The notes: generated by a model from the letters alone, not told the origin. A stretch of 64,000 nt of DNA from DATHBD01 sp035296325 (GCA_035296325.1 DATHBD010000044.1:1-64000); one strand, 5' to 3'; positions 17,722-26,884 are shown, counted from the stretch's first letter. Program-made: numbers and translations.

Positions 17722-18246
17722 ATGTCGATCTTCTCCTCGGACCCGTTCGCGACGCCGGCGCACCTGCGCTCCCCGGTGCGGCAGGCCCGTGGCCGGCTGG
17801 CCTCGGCGGTGACCCTGTGGACGGCACGGCACCCGGATCGCGGCCCGGCCGGCCTGACCGTCTCGTCGGTGCTGGTCGTCGACGGCGAGCCGGGTCGGTT
17901 GCTGGGCACGTTGGACACCGAATCCGAGGCGTGGGAGGCGATCCAGGCCGTCGGGCGGTTCAGTGTCGCGCCGTTGACCGGAGCCGACCGGCAGCTGGCG
18001 GACCGGTTCGCCGGGCTCCTGCCGGCTCCGGGCGGGCTCTTCGCCGGTGGCGGGTGGCGGACCACCGCTGCCGGCGCGCTCCTGCCGGAGCACTTGGACA
18101 CCTGGCTGGAATGTCGGCTCGACCAGGCCCGGCCGTGTGGCTGGGCAATGCTTGTGGAAGCCGTCATTGAGCGCGTTGAGCTGGGCGAGCACGCCGACCC
18201 GCTGCTGCATTTCCGCGGTCGGTACGCGACCCTGCCGCCCCGCTGA
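17722..18246 (+). CDS. Flavin-reductase-like FMN-binding split-barrel protein
   Basis: 174 aa. The segment with TVSSVLVVDGEPGRLLGTLD, then VGRFSVAPLTGADRQLADRFAG, matches the flavin reductase-like domain, whose members bind FMN. The usual oxidoreductase partner is not nearby. It starts 6 bp after the ABC permease, and may simply ride in that operon. Confidence 0.7.
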   Translation: MSIFSSDPFATPAHLRSPVRQARGRLASAVTLWTARHPDRGPAGLTVSSVLVVDGEPGRLLGTLDTESEAWEAIQAVGRFSVAPLTGADRQLADRFAGLLPAPGGLFAGGGWRTTAAGALLPEHLDTWLECRLDQARPCGWAMLVEAVIERVELGEHADPLLHFRGRYATLPPR

Positions 18247-18283
18247 CGCGGTCGATCGTTGCTGGAGGCTTCACGCTAAGCGG

Positions 18284-18299
18284 TGTGACCACCGTCACT
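18284..18299. promoter_or_regulatory. CRP/GlxR-like site upstream of the acetate symporter operon
   Basis: TGTGA-CCACCG-TCACT differs from the CRP consensus TGTGA-N6-TCACA only at the last base. It lies 156 bp upstream of the DUF485 start. cAMP-CRP (GlxR) control of acetate uptake is known in other actinobacteria; its use here is inferred. Confidence 0.5.
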
Positions 18300-18396
18300 C
18301 GGCGCATGGCGGGGCCCGTTCGGCGCATCGGCCCGCCGGCATCCTCCGGGGATCTTCACTAGCGTTCCCGGGCTCCCTACGGTGCGGTGACCCATC

Positions 18397-18424
18397 GCCC
18401 TAACGAAACCGCCCTACCGAAACC
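18397..18424. repeat. Tandem 14-bp repeats next to the DUF485 ribosome-binding site
   Basis: GCCCTAACGAAACC and GCCCTACCGAAACC lie head to tail with one mismatch, ending just before the Shine-Dalgarno AGGTGGTGAG. They could be a regulator-binding pair or a 5'-leader element. Confidence 0.5.
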
Positions 18425-18439
18425 CAGGTGGTGAGCACC

Positions 18440-18958
18440 ATGAGCACCAACACCCCACCGGTGCCGCCGAGTGAGCGCGACACCGTAGACACAGGGACAG
18501 CGGCCGACAGCCGCTCCGTCGCTGGGTCGACGGCGGACCGCTCGTCGGCAGTACCGTCCACCAAGACGGAGGCCGGCGCGACAGCCGCGGGCCAGTCAAA
18601 AGCGAAGTCCTCACCCCGCGCCGGCGACCGTACGGCCGACGCGGCAGCCAGCAAATATGTCCGGGTGGCGGAGAGCCCCGAGTTCGACGCCCTGCGCCGG
18701 ACCCTTCGCCGGTTCATCTTCCCGGTGTCCGCGGCCTTCCTGATCTGGTACGCGCTGTACGTCCTGCTCTCGGCATTCGCCCGGGACTTCATGAGCATCA
18801 AGGTGTTCAGCAACATCAACGTGGCGCTGATCTTCGGGCTGCTGCAGTTCGTCACCACCTTCCTGATCGCGTGGCTGTACGCCAGGTATGCCGACCGCAA
18901 CTTCGATGCGCCGGCCGAGAAGCTCCGGGCCCGCGTAGAGAACGGAGCCGACCGGTGA
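18440..18958 (+). CDS. DUF485 membrane protein, companion of the ActP symporter
   Basis: 172 aa. Two membrane helices (about 90-112 and 128-150) carry the DUF485 pattern RRFIFPVSAAFLIWYALYV, then NVALIFGLLQFVTTFLIAWL. The N-terminal ~70 residues are a Ser/Thr/Ala-rich disordered extension; DUF485 proteins are usually near 100 aa. ATG 18440 has AGGTGGTGAG upstream. The stop overlaps the symporter start (GTGA). DUF485 proteins are typically encoded directly before cation/acetate symporters and may act as small subunits. Confidence 0.9.
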   Translation: MSTNTPPVPPSERDTVDTGTAADSRSVAGSTADRSSAVPSTKTEAGATAAGQSKAKSSPRAGDRTADAAASKYVRVAESPEFDALRRTLRRFIFPVSAAFLIWYALYVLLSAFARDFMSIKVFSNINVALIFGLLQFVTTFLIAWLYARYADRNFDAPAEKLRARVENGADR

Positions 18959-20721
18959 ACCACACTCTCCTCGCGGTCGAGTCCAGCAACGCGACCACCA
19001 CGCGCAGCATCACGCTGGTCCTCTTCGTCATCCTGGTCGGCGCCACGCTCGCCATCACGGTGTGGGCCAGTCGGCAGACCAAGACCGCCAACGACTACTA
19101 CGCCGGTGGCCGCGGCTTCTCCGGCTTCCAGAACGGGCTGGCGATCGGCGGCGACTACATGTCGGCGGCGAGCTTCCTCGGCATCGCCGGCCTGATCGCG
19201 CTCTTCGGCTACGACGGCTTCCTGTACTCCATCGGGTTCCTGGTGGCCTGGCTGGTCGCGCTGCTGCTGGTGGCCGAGCTGATGCGGAACTCCGGCCGGT
19301 ACACGATGGGTGACGTCCTGGCCTTCCGGATGCGGCAGGCGCCGGTGCGCACCGCGGCCTCGGCCTCGACCGTGGTCGTCTCGATCTTCTACCTGCTGGC
19401 GCAGATGGTCGGCGCCGGCTCGCTGGTCGCGCTGCTCCTGGGCATCCGCCCGGGGACGACGTTCCTCGGGATGGGCGCGGAAACCGCCAAGATCGCGACG
19501 ATCATCGTGATCGGCATCCTCATGATCGTGTACGTGACGATCGGCGGCATGAAGGGCACCACCTACGTCCAGATCGTCAAGGCGTTCATGCTGATGCTCG
19601 GTGCGCTGCTGCTCACCCTGCTGGTGGCCGTCGCGTACAAGTTCAACCTGTCGAGCCTGCTCGCGGAGGCGGCGACGAAGTCCGGCCGGGGAGACGCCTT
19701 CCTTGAGCCGGGGCTGCGCTACGGCCGGGAGTTCGCCAACTCGGCGGGCCAGACGCTGGTCAGCAAGCTGGACCTGATCTCGTTGGGTCTGGCCCTGGTG
19801 CTGGGCACGGCGGGCCTGCCGCACATCCTGATCCGCTTCTACACCGTCCCCAACGCCAAGACGGCACGCAAGAGCGTCGTCTGGGCGATCGGCATCATCG
19901 GGTCGTTCTACCTGATGACGCTGGCGCTCGGCTTCGGTGCGGCGGCGATGGTCGGCGGTCCGGCGATCATCGCGCAGGACCCCGGCGGCAACGTCGCGGC
20001 CCCGCTGCTCGCACAGGAGCTGGGTCGGCGCTACCTCGGCGGCGACTTCGGCGGCTCGTTCCTGTTGGCCATCATCGCGGCGGTGGCCTTCGCCACCATC
20101 CTCGCGGTGGTCGCGGGTCTGACGCTTGCGTCGTCCTCCTCGCTGGCGCACGACCTGTACGCCAACGTGCTCCGCAAGGGCCGCACCACGGAGCGTCAAG
20201 AGGTCAACGTGGCGCGGTACGCCGCGTTCGGCATCGGCGCCATCTCGATCCTGCTGGCGATCTTCGCCCGCTCGCTCAATGTGGCGTTCCTCGTGGCGGT
20301 GGCGTTCGCCATCGCGGCGTCGGCGAACCTGCCGGTCATCCTGTACACGCTGTTCTGGAAGAAGTTCAACACCCGCGGTGCGCTCTGGGGCATCTACGGT
20401 GGTCTGGGCGCCGCGCTCCTCGTGGTGCTGCTCAGCCCCATCGCGTGGGGCGGCTCGGGCGACTACCGGGCACCGGTCAAGCTGTCCGCCGCGCAGGCCG
20501 CGACGTGCGGGGTGCCGGCGACGAACACCAATGTGTCCAACCCGTCGGCATTGTTCAGCTGCACCAAGACGGCGCCGATCCCACTGGAGAACCCGGGCCT
20601 GATCTCGATCCCGCTCGGATTCCTGCTCGCCGCGCTCGGCGCGCTCAGCAGCAGGGAGCGCGACCAGGACAAGTTCGCCGAGATGGAGGTCCGCTCCCTC
20701 ACCGGAGCTGGCGCCCACTAG
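18955..20721 (+). CDS. Cation/acetate symporter, ActP/MctC-like
   Basis: 588-aa sodium:solute symporter with about 13 membrane helices. Motifs: DYYAGGRGFSGFQNGLAIGG, DYMSAASFLGIAGL, GTAGLPHILIRFYTVPN and VAGLTLASSSSLAHDLYAN. The GTG start overlaps the DUF485 stop. It is predicted to import acetate or similar short monocarboxylates using a cation gradient. A strong hairpin (20780-20814) ends the operon. A second, more divergent SSS symporter lies at 11602. Confidence 0.93.
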   Translation: MNHTLLAVESSNATTTRSITLVLFVILVGATLAITVWASRQTKTANDYYAGGRGFSGFQNGLAIGGDYMSAASFLGIAGLIALFGYDGFLYSIGFLVAWLVALLLVAELMRNSGRYTMGDVLAFRMRQAPVRTAASASTVVVSIFYLLAQMVGAGSLVALLLGIRPGTTFLGMGAETAKIATIIVIGILMIVYVTIGGMKGTTYVQIVKAFMLMLGALLLTLLVAVAYKFNLSSLLAEAATKSGRGDAFLEPGLRYGREFANSAGQTLVSKLDLISLGLALVLGTAGLPHILIRFYTVPNAKTARKSVVWAIGIIGSFYLMTLALGFGAAAMVGGPAIIAQDPGGNVAAPLLAQELGRRYLGGDFGGSFLLAIIAAVAFATILAVVAGLTLASSSSLAHDLYANVLRKGRTTERQEVNVARYAAFGIGAISILLAIFARSLNVAFLVAVAFAIAASANLPVILYTLFWKKFNTRGALWGIYGGLGAALLVVLLSPIAWGGSGDYRAPVKLSAAQAATCGVPATNTNVSNPSALFSCTKTAPIPLENPGLISIPLGFLLAALGALSSRERDQDKFAEMEVRSLTGAGAH

Positions 20722-20726
20722 CTCCA

Positions 20727-20772
20727 CCGGCGCCGTTCACCCGCGCCGTTCACCCGCGCCGTTCACCGGCGC
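20727..20772. repeat. Short tandem repeats of GCGCCGTTCACCC
   Basis: The unit CGCCGTTCACC occurs three to four times head to tail immediately after the symporter stop and before its terminator hairpin. Confidence 0.6.
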
Positions 20773-20779
20773 CACGAGG

Positions 20780-20814
20780 CTGGGCCCCGCACCCCACTGG
20801 GATGCGGGGCCCAG
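20780..20814 (+). terminator. Hairpin terminator of the DUF485-ActP operon
   Basis: CTGGGCCCCGCA (20780-20791) and TGCGGGGCCCAG (20803-20814) form a perfect 12-bp stem with an 11-nt loop, 58 bp after the symporter stop. No U-tract follows, as usual in actinobacteria. Confidence 0.8.
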
Positions 20815-20896
20815 ACCGTGCCGCACCCCAAGACGTGCTGCACCCACAAGAAGGGGAGACGCCGGGGTGGCGTCGGAGGGAGGGATCGATAGGCTC

Positions 20897-21880
20897 ATGG
20901 GCATGACGATCGAGCAACGGTACGGCGCGGGTCGGCGGATTCTTGTCACGGGCGGGGCCGGCTTCCTCGGCTCGCACCTCGTCGATGCGCTGCTCGAGCG
21001 TGGCGCCACCGTGGTCGTGGTGGACAACCTGGTCACCGGCGCCAAGGAAAATGTCGCCCATCTGGACGCGCACCCGCGGTTCGCCTTCGTTGATGCCGAC
21101 GTGTCCGACCCGCTGCCGGAGGTCGACGCCCTGGCCGATCGCTTCGACGCGGTGCTGCACTTCGCGTCGCCGGCCAGCCCGACCGACTTCGCGCAGATCC
21201 CGGTCGAGATCCTCCGCGTCGGGTCGGTGGCCACGCTGAACCTGCTGGAGCGCTGCCGCACCGACGGCGCACGCTTCGTGATGGCGTCGACCTCGGAGGT
21301 GTACGGCGATCCACTGGTGCACCCGCAGCCGGAAACGTACTGGGGCAACGTCAACCCCAACGGCGTGCGCAGCGTGTACGACGAAAGCAAGCGATTCTCC
21401 GAGGCCGCCGCCATGGCGTACCACCGCTACCACGGCGTCGACATCGGTCTGGTGCGGATCTTCAACACGTACGGCCCACGGATGCGCCCCGACGACGGCC
21501 GGGCCATCCCGACCTTCATCGACCAGGCATTGCGCGGTGAGCCGATCACGGTGCACGGCACCGGCGGCCAGACCCGTTCCATCTGCTACGTCGACGACCT
21601 GGTGCGGGGCATCCTGCTGCTGCTGGACTCCACCGAGACCGGCCCGATCAACTGCGGGACCGAGCACGAGATGACCATGCGGGAGCTCGCCGAGGCGATC
21701 GTGCGGATCACCGGCAGCAGCTCCCAGGTCCGCTACGTGGAACGCCCGGCCGACGACCCGGAGAAGCGTCGTCCGGACCTGACGAAGGCCAGGACGCTGC
21801 TCGGTTACGAGCCGAGCGTCGGGCCCGAGGAGGGTCTGCGGCGCACGGTCGCCTACTTCGCCGAGCGGTTCAGCGGCTGA
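20897..21880 (+). CDS. UDP-glucuronate decarboxylase-like NAD-dependent epimerase/dehydratase
   Basis: Extended short-chain dehydrogenase, about 327 aa. The Rossmann motif is VTGGAGFLGSHLVD, the catalytic Ser/Tyr/Lys lie in ASTSEVYGDP and SVYDESKR, and RIFNTYGPRMRPDDGR, RSICYVDDLVRG and RRPDLTKA are typical of UDP-xylose synthases. It should act on a nucleotide sugar for envelope glycan; close relatives with dTDP- or GDP-sugars cannot be excluded. Start: ATG 20897 follows GGAGGGAGGG by 12 nt; GTG 20867 with AGGGGAG upstream and ATG 20903 are alternatives. The LCP genes downstream fit polymer export and attachment. Confidence 0.87.
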   Translation: MGMTIEQRYGAGRRILVTGGAGFLGSHLVDALLERGATVVVVDNLVTGAKENVAHLDAHPRFAFVDADVSDPLPEVDALADRFDAVLHFASPASPTDFAQIPVEILRVGSVATLNLLERCRTDGARFVMASTSEVYGDPLVHPQPETYWGNVNPNGVRSVYDESKRFSEAAAMAYHRYHGVDIGLVRIFNTYGPRMRPDDGRAIPTFIDQALRGEPITVHGTGGQTRSICYVDDLVRGILLLLDSTETGPINCGTEHEMTMRELAEAIVRITGSSSQVRYVERPADDPEKRRPDLTKARTLLGYEPSVGPEEGLRRTVAYFAERFSG

Positions 21881-21953
21881 CCCAACTCCCATGTTCGTGC
21901 CGGCCGCCGTGGCTCGGGGGCAGCACGGGCCTGGCGAACGTACCCTTGGGGCC

Positions 21954-23423
21954 ATGTCCCCCACGTCTCCCCCCGGCGGGCGCACCAGCGGCACCGGCCG
22001 CCCCATCGGCGGGCGCACCAGCGGCACCGGCCGCCCCACCGGCGGCAGCATCGGCCGCGCCGGCAGCATTGGCCGCGCCGGCAGCGGCGGCAGCATTGGC
22101 CGCGCCGCCGGCCGCGCGACCGAGCCTACGGCGGGACGGAGCACCGGTCGCGCTTCGGTGCCGGCCGCCTCCCGGCCAGCTGCGGGCGATGGCGCCCGGA
22201 CCCGAGGGCGGGCGTCGGTGCCGGTGCGCTCCGGCAACCCGGACGCAGGCGGCCTGGACGCCGGCGGCCCGGACGCCGGCAGATCCGGCTCCGGCAGGTT
22301 CAGCTCCGGCAGGTCCGGCTCCGGTGGCCGGGGCGTCGGCGGCACCCCGAAGGACCCGGGTGGGCGGCGGCCGGGAACGACGTACAGCGGCAGGCGACGC
22401 CCCCGATGGGGGCGCATCGCGGTGGTGGTCGGCATCGCGTTGGCTCTGCTCGCCGGCGCCGGCGTCGTGGGCGGGGTGACCTACTATCAGCGGCTCAGCG
22501 CAGGGCTGGACCGGACCGACCCGTTCGCCGCTCTGGGCTCCCGACCGGCCAAGGGCGTGAGCGGGGCACTGAACGTGCTCGTTCTGGGCAGCGACTCGAG
22601 GGACCCGGCCAATACGGGCACCGAGCCCAGCGAGTGGCGTACCGACACCATGATCCTGATGCACATTCCAGCCAGCCACGACAAGGCGTATCTGATTTCG
22701 ATCCCGCGCGACCTGTACGTCCCGATTCCGCGCAACAGCATCAACAAGAAACTGACCGACACCAAGGGAAAGGTCAATTCGGCGTTCGCCATGGGTGGGT
22801 TGCCGCTCGCGGTGAAGACCATCGAGCAGTACACCAACCTGCGGATGGACCACGTCGTGATGCTCGACTTCGGCGGCTTCAAGCAGGTGACGGACGCGCT
22901 CGGCGGCATCGACATGTACATCGACCAGACCATTACCTCCATCCACCCGCCGAAGCGGACATTCAAGAAGGGCATGAACCACCTCAACGGGACCGAGGCG
23001 CTGGACTACATCCGCCAGCGGTACCAGTTCGCCGACGGCGACTTCACCCGGATGCGGCACCAGCAGGAGTTCATGAAAGCCTTGATGGACAAGGCGGTCA
23101 GCTCCGAGACGCTGAGCAGTCCGAAGAAGCTCAACGCGTTCCTGCAGTCGGTCACGAAGGCGATGACGGTGGACAAGGACTTCTCGCTCATCGACATGGC
23201 CAAAGAGTTCAAGAGCATCCGCAGCGACGACCTGACGTTCATGGTGAGCCCGCACCTCGGCAGCCAGGACATCCGCGGCGAGAACGTCGTGGTGCCGGAC
23301 GCGCCCAACGCCACCGCCCTGTTCACCGCAGTGCGGTCTGACCGGGTCGCCCAGTGGGTCACCGACCGTGCATCGCCGGCTCCATCGACAAAGCCCGTCA
23401 ACCCCACCAAACCGGGACGCTGA
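21954..23423 (+). CDS. LCP (LytR-CpsA-Psr) family cell-wall polymer ligase, paralogue 1
   Basis: 489 aa. Residues 1-145 are a Gly/Ser/Arg-rich cytosolic tail encoded by tandem DNA repeats (33-bp GGRTSGTGRP units, then SIGRAG units). One membrane helix follows (RIAVVVGIALALLAGAGVVG), then the extracellular LCP domain with LNVLVLGSDSRD, DTMILMHIP, KAYLISIPRDLYVPIP, NSAFAMGG, VMLDFGGFKQVTDALGGI, LNGTEALDYIRQRYQFADGD and RMRHQQEF. LCP enzymes transfer lipid-linked polymers such as teichoic acid or arabinogalactan to peptidoglycan. TACCCT ends 7 nt before the ATG (leaderless). First of three consecutive LCP genes. Confidence 0.93.
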   Translation: MSPTSPPGGRTSGTGRPIGGRTSGTGRPTGGSIGRAGSIGRAGSGGSIGRAAGRATEPTAGRSTGRASVPAASRPAAGDGARTRGRASVPVRSGNPDAGGLDAGGPDAGRSGSGRFSSGRSGSGGRGVGGTPKDPGGRRPGTTYSGRRRPRWGRIAVVVGIALALLAGAGVVGGVTYYQRLSAGLDRTDPFAALGSRPAKGVSGALNVLVLGSDSRDPANTGTEPSEWRTDTMILMHIPASHDKAYLISIPRDLYVPIPRNSINKKLTDTKGKVNSAFAMGGLPLAVKTIEQYTNLRMDHVVMLDFGGFKQVTDALGGIDMYIDQTITSIHPPKRTFKKGMNHLNGTEALDYIRQRYQFADGDFTRMRHQQEFMKALMDKAVSSETLSSPKKLNAFLQSVTKAMTVDKDFSLIDMAKEFKSIRSDDLTFMVSPHLGSQDIRGENVVVPDAPNATALFTAVRSDRVAQWVTDRASPAPSTKPVNPTKPGR

Positions 23424-23546
23424 TACAGCGCGGTACGGGCATGATGACCGCAGTGACCTGCGTCATTGCCTGATCATCGCGACAGTTAGCGATCGCGAGG
23501 CAGAATACGTAGAGTGGCTCCAGCCCCTACCTGCCAAGGAGACGGC

Positions 23547-24788
23547 ATGCCCAACTCCTCGGATCGGCGGCGCTCCGCTGTGGGCGCCGTGCGCGCGAGT
23601 GCTGCACCGGGTGCCAGGAGCCGCCGCGGCGACCCGGTGTGGGCGCGGATCCTGGTCATGTTCGGCGCGCTCCTGATGCTCGCCAGCGGCGGAATCATCG
23701 TCGGCGGCAAAGTGCTGGTCGGCGCGGCCACGAAGAACATCGACAGCGAAGACCTGATCGGCTCGGACGCGGTCGTCGAGGCCCGCAACGCGATCGAGGG
23801 TCCGCTCAATGTGCTGCTGGTGGGGATCGATCAGCGGCCGCTCAGCGAGACCGAGCCGATGCGCTCCGACACGATCATCATTCTGCACGTGCCAGCCGCC
23901 CATGATCGGGCGTACCTGGTTTCGCTGCCGCGCGACCTGCTGGTGTCCATTCCGGCCAGCCCGGAGACCGGGTACAGCGGCGGCCGGGAGAAGATCAACG
24001 CGGCGTTCAAGCACGGGAGCCAGAACGGCGGTGGTCGGCGGGGCGGCTTCCAACTGCTGGCCAAGACCATCACCGGCTTCACCGGCATCCGGTTCAACGC
24101 CGGGGCGATCATCAACTTCAGCGGGTTCCAGCAGGTCACCGAGGAGCTCGGCGGCGTGCACATGTGCGTCGACGAGAGGGTGGTGTCGCACCACCTGGGC
24201 AGAGACAAGAACGGGCGCCGGCTGATGCCCTACACCGGCGCGGAGGGCGACGTCCGCGACTGGCGCAGCACCCCGGACGTCTACGAGCCGGGATGCCGCG
24301 ACTTCACCGCCGAGCAGGCGCTCGACTACGTCCGCCAGCGCAAGGGCCTGAGCAACGGCGACTACACCCGCCAGCTCCACCAGCAGCACTTCATCAAGGC
24401 GCTGCTGAAGAAGGCGAAGCAGCAGGGGGTGACCAGCAATCCCGCGAAGGCCCTGCAGGTCATCAACGCCGCCGGCAAGGCGCTCACCGTCGACACCAAC
24501 GGCGTCGCGTTCGAGGACTGGGCCTTCACGCTGCGCGGCATCACCGACAACGAGCTGGTGATGCTCAAGACCAACGGGGGCAAGGTGAACCCGATCGAGG
24601 TCCCCGGCGTCGGGTCCAGCGAGCAGTTGACCGACGAGAGCCGGGCGATGTTCGCGGCACTGCAGGCCGATGCCCTGGCTGTGTTCGCGGGGCAGCACCC
24701 GCACTTCGTGGCCGCCGACTCCGCACCACCGGGCGGCGCCGCACCGGGCGCTCCGGCGCCCGCCGCTTCGTCGAGCCCGACCCGCTAG
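23547..24788 (+). CDS. LCP family cell-wall polymer ligase, paralogue 2
   Basis: 413 aa. Short basic N-terminus, one membrane helix (about 32-55), then the LCP domain: LNVLLVGIDQRP, RSDTIIILHVPAAHDRAYLV, LPRDLLVSIP, KINAAFKHGS, INFSGFQQVTEELGGVHMCV, AEQALDYVRQRKGLSNGDYT and RQLHQQHF. The tail is Pro/Ala-rich. AAGGAGA lies just upstream of the ATG, so unlike paralogue 1 it has a leader. Two extra Cys residues (MCVDE and EPGCRD) shared with paralogue 3 could form an extracellular disulfide. Confidence 0.93.
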   Translation: MPNSSDRRRSAVGAVRASAAPGARSRRGDPVWARILVMFGALLMLASGGIIVGGKVLVGAATKNIDSEDLIGSDAVVEARNAIEGPLNVLLVGIDQRPLSETEPMRSDTIIILHVPAAHDRAYLVSLPRDLLVSIPASPETGYSGGREKINAAFKHGSQNGGGRRGGFQLLAKTITGFTGIRFNAGAIINFSGFQQVTEELGGVHMCVDERVVSHHLGRDKNGRRLMPYTGAEGDVRDWRSTPDVYEPGCRDFTAEQALDYVRQRKGLSNGDYTRQLHQQHFIKALLKKAKQQGVTSNPAKALQVINAAGKALTVDTNGVAFEDWAFTLRGITDNELVMLKTNGGKVNPIEVPGVGSSEQLTDESRAMFAALQADALAVFAGQHPHFVAADSAPPGGAAPGAPAPAASSSPTR

Positions 24789-24789
24789 C

Positions 24790-24890
24790 CGTACAACCCG
24801 CCGGGCGGCCCGCGTCGTCCTGCTCGCCGGGTGGCCCGCCGTCCTGCCCGCCGGGTGGCCCTCGCCGTCCTGCCCGCCGGGTGGCCCTCG
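24790..24890. repeat. Tandem GCCCGCCGGGTGGCCC repeats
   Basis: After the second LCP gene a 16-26-bp unit containing CCCGCCGGGTGGCCC recurs four times, ending at the REP-like element at 24895. No gene is recognisable here. Confidence 0.65.
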
Positions 24891-24894
24891 CCGC

Positions 24895-24950
24895 CATGCG
24901 AGTTAGGCACCGAATAGCGCGCGAATTCGGTACTTCATCCGCATGTCGGC
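24895..24950. repeat. REP-like palindrome, copy 1
   Basis: CATGCGAGTTAGGCACCG, a core GCGCGCGAATTCGGT, then a degenerate right arm ending GCATGTCGGCG. It is homologous to copies at 39441, 39613 and 60991. The flank GGCGAAGGC...CCCGGGCGTGTCG is also shared with the 60991 copy. Confidence 0.75.
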
Positions 24951-25430
24951 GAAGGCTCTCGTGCATCCCGGGCGTGTCGAAGCCCACCCCCGGCCGCTAC
25001 ACCACCGCCATGACGCATCCGCGACTCCGCCTTCGCCGGTCCGGCTCCCGCACTCCGCAACGCCACCAGGCCGGCGAGCCACCTCCACCCGTGTGCCCAG
25101 CGCCACGGGTCATTACAGCTAGCCAGCGCGTCAGACCCACCCGCCCGGATCCGCCGGCCCGGACCCACCTGCCCGGGTCCGCCGGCCCGGACCCACCTGC
25201 CCGGACCCACCCGCCCGGACCCACCCACCGGCCCGGATCCGCCGGCTGGGGAACCGTCCGCCCGAAGTCGGCTGGGCCACCGCTGGTTGACGAGCCGGCG
25301 GACTGGGCATTTGAGTGCCCGGATGACACGGCTCGAGTCGGCAGGACCGGCACCTGGTTCGTAGACTGGAACCGATCTGGGAGGGCGGCAAGGTCAAGGT
25401 GTTCGGCGCGATCTCAGCATTGGTGAGCGG
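24951..25430. other. Intergenic gap with low-complexity repeats
   Basis: No gene is supported. From about 25137 to 25245 the unit GCCCGGACCCACC / GCCCGGATCCGCC recurs about eight times. TAGACT near 25362, with upstream CACCTGGTTCG, may be the -10 region of the third LCP gene. Confidence 0.5.
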
Positions 25431-25433
25431 GTG

Positions 25434-26726
25434 ATGGCCACGTCGAGCGGGGCGGGCGACGGGGTGAGCCTGTCCAGAAGGCTGCGGGCCCAGCGGGCCG
25501 GCGCCAGGCGGTCGGTGACCCGGCGTACCCCTGCGCCCCCGCCCCGGAGGGGTCTGCTGCGGCGGCGGCCCGGCCATCCCGGGCGGGTCCGGTTGCGGCG
25601 TGGCTGGCTGGGGGCGGGGCGGCTGCGGAGCCCACGGCAGCGGATTCCGGGGCGCGACCCGCTGTGGGCACGCCTGATGATCGTGATGGGCATCGTGTTC
25701 ATGCTGGGGTCGGGCACCGTGGTCGGCGCCAACCGGCTGGTCGCCGACCGGTACGAGGCCGCCGTGCCGACCCAGCAGTTGCTGGCACCCGAGTCGCGCC
25801 CCACCGAGGAGCCGCGCAGCGAGATCGTGGGCCCGCTGAACTTCCTGCTGCTGGGATCGGACAAACGCGAGGGGAACGACGACGGCGAGCGGTCGGACAC
25901 GATCATCGTCCTGCACATCCCGGCCTCGCTGGACCGGGCGTACCTGCTCTCCTTCCCCCGTGACCTGCGGGTCAGGATCCCGCCCTACCCGCCCACCGGC
26001 TTCCGGGGCGGCCACGAGCGGATCAACGGTGCGTTCCAACACGGCGGCGCGGGCGCGGGTGGTGTGCAGCTGCTCTCGGCGGCCCTCACCGATCTGCTCG
26101 GTGTGCGGTTCAACGGTGCGGCGGTGGTCGACTTCGGCGGCTTCCAGCACGCGGTGCGGCTCCTTGACGGCGTGGACATGTGTGTGGACGTGCGGACGGA
26201 GTCGGTGCACATCGGGTTCGACAAGTTCGGCAAGTTCGCCAAGCCGTACCTCGGCCCGAACGAAACGCAGCGCAACCCGCTCAGTACGCCGGTCGTCTAC
26301 GAGCCGGGCTGCCAGCACCTCGCGCCGTGGCAGGCGCTGGACTACATCCGCCAGCGCAAGAGCCTGCCGGACGGCGACTTCGGTCGGCAACGCCACCAGC
26401 GGCAGTTCGTCAAGGCGCTGTTCAGCCGGGCCCTGGAGAAGGGCGTGGCGCGCAACCCCATCGAGGCGGACAAGTTCGTGCGGGCGGTCGGGCAGTCGCT
26501 CGTCATCGACACCAACGACGTGCCGCTGGCCGATCTCATCTTCGGGCTGCGCGGCATCTCGCCGGAGACCCTGATCGGCATCCAGGTGCCGTCCGAGTCG
26601 GCGATGATCGGCGACACGGCGTACGCCGTCGGGCTGCCCGAGGCGGCCGGGCTCTTCGCCGCGTTGCGCGATGACACCCTGGACAGCTGGGTGCCGTTGA
26701 ACCCCACGTGGATAAACGCCTCCTGA
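25434..26726 (+). CDS. LCP family cell-wall polymer ligase, paralogue 3
   Basis: 430 aa. The cytosolic N-terminus of about 75 residues is very rich in Arg and Pro. One membrane helix (about 80-102) precedes the LCP domain: LNFLLLGSDKREG, RSDTIIVLHIPASLDRAYLL, FPRDLRVRIPPYP, RINGAFQHGG, VDFGGFQHAVRLLDGVDMCV, WQALDYIRQRKSLPDGDF and RQRHQRQF. It shares the Cys pair (DMCVD, EPGCQ) with paralogue 2, so these two are closest. GTG 25431 or ATG 25434 may start it. The gap before it is filled with repeats, so it is probably transcribed separately. Confidence 0.92.
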   Translation: MATSSGAGDGVSLSRRLRAQRAGARRSVTRRTPAPPPRRGLLRRRPGHPGRVRLRRGWLGAGRLRSPRQRIPGRDPLWARLMIVMGIVFMLGSGTVVGANRLVADRYEAAVPTQQLLAPESRPTEEPRSEIVGPLNFLLLGSDKREGNDDGERSDTIIVLHIPASLDRAYLLSFPRDLRVRIPPYPPTGFRGGHERINGAFQHGGAGAGGVQLLSAALTDLLGVRFNGAAVVDFGGFQHAVRLLDGVDMCVDVRTESVHIGFDKFGKFAKPYLGPNETQRNPLSTPVVYEPGCQHLAPWQALDYIRQRKSLPDGDFGRQRHQRQFVKALFSRALEKGVARNPIEADKFVRAVGQSLVIDTNDVPLADLIFGLRGISPETLIGIQVPSESAMIGDTAYAVGLPEAAGLFAALRDDTLDSWVPLNPTWINAS

Positions 26727-26884
26727 CGGCGCACCGACTCCGTCGCTTTCTCCCTCGCAGGTCAGCGGGGCGTGCCGCGGGTGCTGCGGCGGGCGCTGTC
26801 ACGGAGGGATTGCAGCCGGCCCGTGATAAAGTCCCGCCTCTGCCGCCGATATCCGTACGCCGCCCTGCGCCTCCGGAGCCGACC

